Of a DNA stretch of 9,763 bases, positions 7,935-9,763 are shown in pieces. The notes beneath the pieces were generated by a model. It saw only the letters and a program-made list of their open reading frames with translations. It was not told the origin of the DNA and ran no database searches. Location: contig DKKR01000028.1 in the NCBI GenBank assembly GCA_002455375.1, positions 28,418 to 38,180 on the forward strand. The letters are read 5' to 3'. The stretch is from Bacteroidetes bacterium UBA6661. GTDB taxonomy: Bacteria > Bacteroidota > Bacteroidia > AKYH767-A > OLB10. Each line of letters begins with the position of its first letter. Position 1 is the stretch's first letter. Both the position numbers and the translations under genes were made by a program.

Positions 7935-8411
7935 ATGCAACGAGAACATCATTATAAGGCAAATATTGTTTGGACAGGTAACACAGGATACGGTACCAAA
8001 GATTATTTAAGCTATGATAGAAGTTATCTTGTAAGGATTGAAAATAAGCCTGACTTCCATTGTTCTTCTGATCCGGCTTTTCGGGGTGATAAAACAAAAT
8101 ACAATCCGGAAGAATTGTTGTTGGCTTCATTGTCATCGTGCCACATGTTGTGGTACCTGCATCTATGCTCCGATGCAGGTGTTGTTGTAAAAAGCTATTC
8201 AGATAATGCTACCGGCATCATGGTTGAAACTTCAAGCCGTGCCGGAAAGTTTGAATCTGTTACACTTAATCCATTTGTATTAATAGCAGATGATTCTAAA
8301 AAAGATTTTGCAATTTCATTACATAATAGGGCCAATGAGATGTGTTTTATTGCAAACTCTATGAATTTTAAAGTTTATCATAGACCTACTATAACTATTG
8401 AAACCGGGTGA
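7935..8411 (+). CDS. OsmC/Ohr-family thiol peroxidase
   Basis: The protein has 158 residues starting at the ATG at 7935; an in-frame TTG directly before it would add only one residue. There is no signal peptide, so it is cytoplasmic. Family members reduce organic or lipid hydroperoxides using two cysteines. Here these are C69 in LLLASLSSCHMLWYLHLC, at the head of the central helix, and C137 in NRANEMCFIANSM. R50 in DPAFRGD and E59/E60 in NPEELL are the expected Arg and Glu around the reactive thiol. The opening YGTKDYLSYDRSY and the SSDPAFRGD block fit the OsmC-like subfamily found in many Bacteroidota and proteobacteria. Two extra cysteines, C43 and C78, are not part of the classical pair. 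The gene lies 46 bp after the large exported-protein gene with no exact TAnnTTTG box between them, so co-transcription is possible without implying shared function. Confidence 0.9.
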   Translation: MQREHHYKANIVWTGNTGYGTKDYLSYDRSYLVRIENKPDFHCSSDPAFRGDKTKYNPEELLLASLSSCHMLWYLHLCSDAGVVVKSYSDNATGIMVETSSRAGKFESVTLNPFVLIADDSKKDFAISLHNRANEMCFIANSMNFKVYHRPTITIETG

Positions 8412-8559
8412 ATGAACGTAGGTTTTCACTTTATTGAAAATGCTGTTTTGACATTCTTTCAAGACTGAAACACATATCGCTTTATGATTTTTTCATATTT
8501 TAGCTGCGTTTTGGTACTATTATAGTTAATGTCAAAATAAAATATAAAATCTTATTCAA
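8412..8559. other. 148-bp intergenic gap before the DUF4476 gene
   Basis: The stretch is very AT-rich and has no open frame of note. It contains small hairpins (TTTTCA/TGAAAA at 8423-8440, and a TATGA/TCATA hairpin further on), neither with a GC core or a proper T tract. It presumably holds the DUF4476 gene promoter, but no exact TAnnTTTG element is present. Confidence 0.4.
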
Positions 8560-9528
8560 ATGAAAAACACATTCTTTACAATGGCATTTATTCTTTGTGC
8601 TTTTTTTGTGAAAGCTCAATCTTCAAATGTTATTCTATTCACCGAAAACGGTGAGAAATTTTATGCTATTCTTAATGGAGTTCGGCAGAATACAAGTCCT
8701 GAAACCAATGTTAAAGTAACAGGGTTAAATGCTAACTTTTACAAACTAAAAGTGATTTTTGAAGATACGAAGTTGGGTGAAAAGGATTTTAACCTTGCAT
8801 TTAATCCCGGTATGGAAACAACATTCAGCATTAAGTTTAATTCAAAAAAGAATAGCTATAGCCTACGTCCTTTAAGTGAAGTTCCTTTAGCACAGGCATT
8901 GCCTCCTGCACCTAATCAAACTATTGTTGTTTATAGTGAAGTTCCTGCGCCACCACCTGCTGCTACAACTGTAACTCATACTACTACAACCACAACAACC
9001 GATGGGACACCAATGCCCGGTGATAATGTGAATGTAAACATTGGTTTAAATATGAATGAAACTGGTGGTGGAATAAACATGAATGTTTCCGGAGGAACAA
9101 CGCAAACTACTACACATACTACAACGACTACAGTTACACATACTACAACATCAGAGCCACCAGCTGCACCACCTGTAGCACCTACACCTGCACCTGTTGT
9201 TTATCTGCCTGGATATAACGGTCCTTATGGTTGCCCTGTGCCTATGGCGCCACAAGATTTTTCTGACCTTAAACAGTCAATTTCCTCAAAGTCTTTTGAA
9301 GACAGTAAAATGACAATTGCAAAACAAGTTTTGAGAAATAATTGCCTTTTCACTTCACAGGTAAAAGAACTTATGGGTCTTTTTACTTTTGAAGAATCCA
9401 AATTGGATTTTGCAAAGTATGCTTATGATTTTACTTACGATATCGGAAATTATTTTAAAGTGAATGATATGTTTACATTCGAGTCGTCCATTGATGATTT
9501 GAATAATTACATCAATAGCAGGCATTAA
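8560..9528 (+). CDS. Exported DUF4476-domain protein with Thr/Pro-rich central linker
   Basis: The protein has 322 residues with a signal peptide (1-19, FVKA|QSS). Residues 21-110 form a beta-rich N-terminal module (VILFTENGEKFYAILNGVRQN) typical of Bacteroidota proteins of this type. Residues 111-215 are low complexity: Pro/Ala-rich stretches, two threonine tracts that both contain TTVTHTTT (136-143 and 190-197), and between them an alternating Asn-hydrophobic segment (NVNVNIGLNMN, INMNVSGG). Residues about 225-319 are the DUF4476 domain, with C225, PMAPQDFSDLKQSI, NNCLFTSQVKELMGLFTFE and FAKYAYD. The function of DUF4476 is unknown. The signal peptide and linker suggest an exported, possibly cell-envelope protein. 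The gene stands alone: a 148-bp gap precedes it and a strong terminator follows. I find no exact TAnnTTTG box upstream. The ATG at 8560 is the only start that gives the full signal peptide. Confidence 0.85.
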   Translation: MKNTFFTMAFILCAFFVKAQSSNVILFTENGEKFYAILNGVRQNTSPETNVKVTGLNANFYKLKVIFEDTKLGEKDFNLAFNPGMETTFSIKFNSKKNSYSLRPLSEVPLAQALPPAPNQTIVVYSEVPAPPPAATTVTHTTTTTTTDGTPMPGDNVNVNIGLNMNETGGGINMNVSGGTTQTTTHTTTTTVTHTTTSEPPAAPPVAPTPAPVVYLPGYNGPYGCPVPMAPQDFSDLKQSISSKSFEDSKMTIAKQVLRNNCLFTSQVKELMGLFTFEESKLDFAKYAYDFTYDIGNYFKVNDMFTFESSIDDLNNYINSRH

Positions 9529-9544
9529 GAAATGTGTTATCTTG

Positions 9545-9577
9545 AAAAGCCGGGAACATTTATTACCCGGCTTTTTT
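9545..9577 (+). terminator. Strong intrinsic terminator, possibly bidirectional
   Basis: AAAAGCCGGG (9545-9554) pairs perfectly with CCCGGCTTTT (9566-9575) around an 11-nt loop, and the run of six T (9572-9577) completes a classic rho-independent terminator 16 bp after the DUF4476 stop codon. Read from the minus strand the hairpin is followed by TTTT, so it may also stop transcripts of the converging gene at 9590-9763. Confidence 0.92.
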
Positions 9578-9589
9578 ATTGCAAATGAC

Positions 9590-9763
9590 TTAAAGGTTAC
9601 TAAATGTTTTGTACAACTGTTGCAAGTAACTTTTTGCAGATATTGTGTCTGCGATTGCATAATAAGGTCTTTTGTAAATAAATTTTTTATTACTCAAATC
9701 ATAAACAAAAGTACAACTGTCTGTTACCCAGCCTTCGGCATCATCCATGCACAAATAGGCAAA
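9590..9763 (-). CDS. C-terminal part of an unrecognised protein, truncated by the window edge
   Basis: On the minus strand a frame is open from the window edge to a TAA at 9590-9592, encoding the last 57 residues of a protein (FAYLCMDDAEGWVTD ... YKTFSNL). It has no stop codons in an AT-rich stretch where the other frames are broken, and its composition looks like real protein (aromatic residues, Asp/Lys, a helical end AKSYLQQLYKTF). It stops 13 bp from the terminator hairpin at 9545-9577, which suits a convergent gene. I recognise no domain. The start and most of the gene lie to the right of the window. A shorter frame at 9355-9660 overlaps it but runs into the DUF4476 gene and is not convincing. 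Confidence 0.6.
   Translation of the reverse strand, partial: FAYLCMDDAEGWVTDSCTFVYDLSNKKFIYKRPYYAIADTISAKSYLQQLYKTFSNL

Noticed and set aside
8423..8440. TTTTCA/TGAAAA hairpin after the osmC-like gene as a terminator
   Set aside because: The stem is only six mostly A-T pairs and is followed by TGCTG rather than a T tract.
8965..9150. Thr-codon repeats read as a CRISPR or tandem DNA repeat array
   Set aside because: Repeat units are irregular, in frame, and differ at third codon positions, so they are coding low-complexity sequence.
9355..9660. Minus-strand frame of 101 codons overlapping the end of the DUF4476 gene
   Set aside because: It runs through the conserved DUF4476 coding sequence and the terminator hairpin, has Lys/Ile/Phe-rich low-quality composition, and competes with the better frame at 9590-9763.

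Overview
The window looks like chromosomal DNA from a Bacteroidota bacterium, probably outside the genus Bacteroides (a Chitinophagales, Sphingobacteriales or Flavobacteriia relative). The evidence is AT-rich sequence, a PorP/SprF gene followed by a PorE-like OmpA gene, a DUF4476 protein, exported proteins whose signal peptides end in A/S-Q, few Shine-Dalgarno-like sites, and two exact TAnnTTTG sequences (the Bacteroidota -7 promoter element) in the one divergent intergenic gap.

Layout. 1-660 (+): the C-terminal part of a PorP/SprF outer-membrane barrel. 647-2734 (+): a PorE-like periplasmic protein with TPR, PD40 beta-propeller, regulatory-like beta domain and OmpA peptidoglycan-binding domain, overlapping porP by 14 bp. 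2737-3321 (-): a PaaY-type gamma-carbonic-anhydrase hexapeptide protein, convergent with the OmpA gene and only 2 bp from it. 3322-3454: a divergent gap with candidate promoters in both directions. 3455-7888 (+): an exported 1477-residue protein that I cannot name. 7935-8411 (+): an OsmC/Ohr-family thiol peroxidase. 8560-9528 (+): an exported DUF4476 protein with a Thr/Pro-rich middle, followed by a strong intrinsic terminator at 9545-9577. 9590-9763 (-): the C-terminal end of an unrecognised gene that runs off the right edge.

How the genes relate. The clear functional unit is the first pair. PorP/SprF and PorE-type proteins belong to the type IX secretion system (T9SS) and its gliding or adhesin branches. 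The barrel sits in the outer membrane and the PorE-like protein can link it to peptidoglycan. Paralogous pairs like this often lie next to the large surface protein they serve, so the gene just left of the window deserves inspection. The PaaY-like, OsmC-like and DUF4476 genes look like ordinary single-gene modules with no evident shared pathway.

The most novel item is the 4.4-kb gene at 3455-7888. It encodes an exported, mostly beta-structured protein with a helical N-terminus and, in the middle, a short stretch that reads like a winged helix. I see no mobile element, CRISPR array, tRNA or rRNA.
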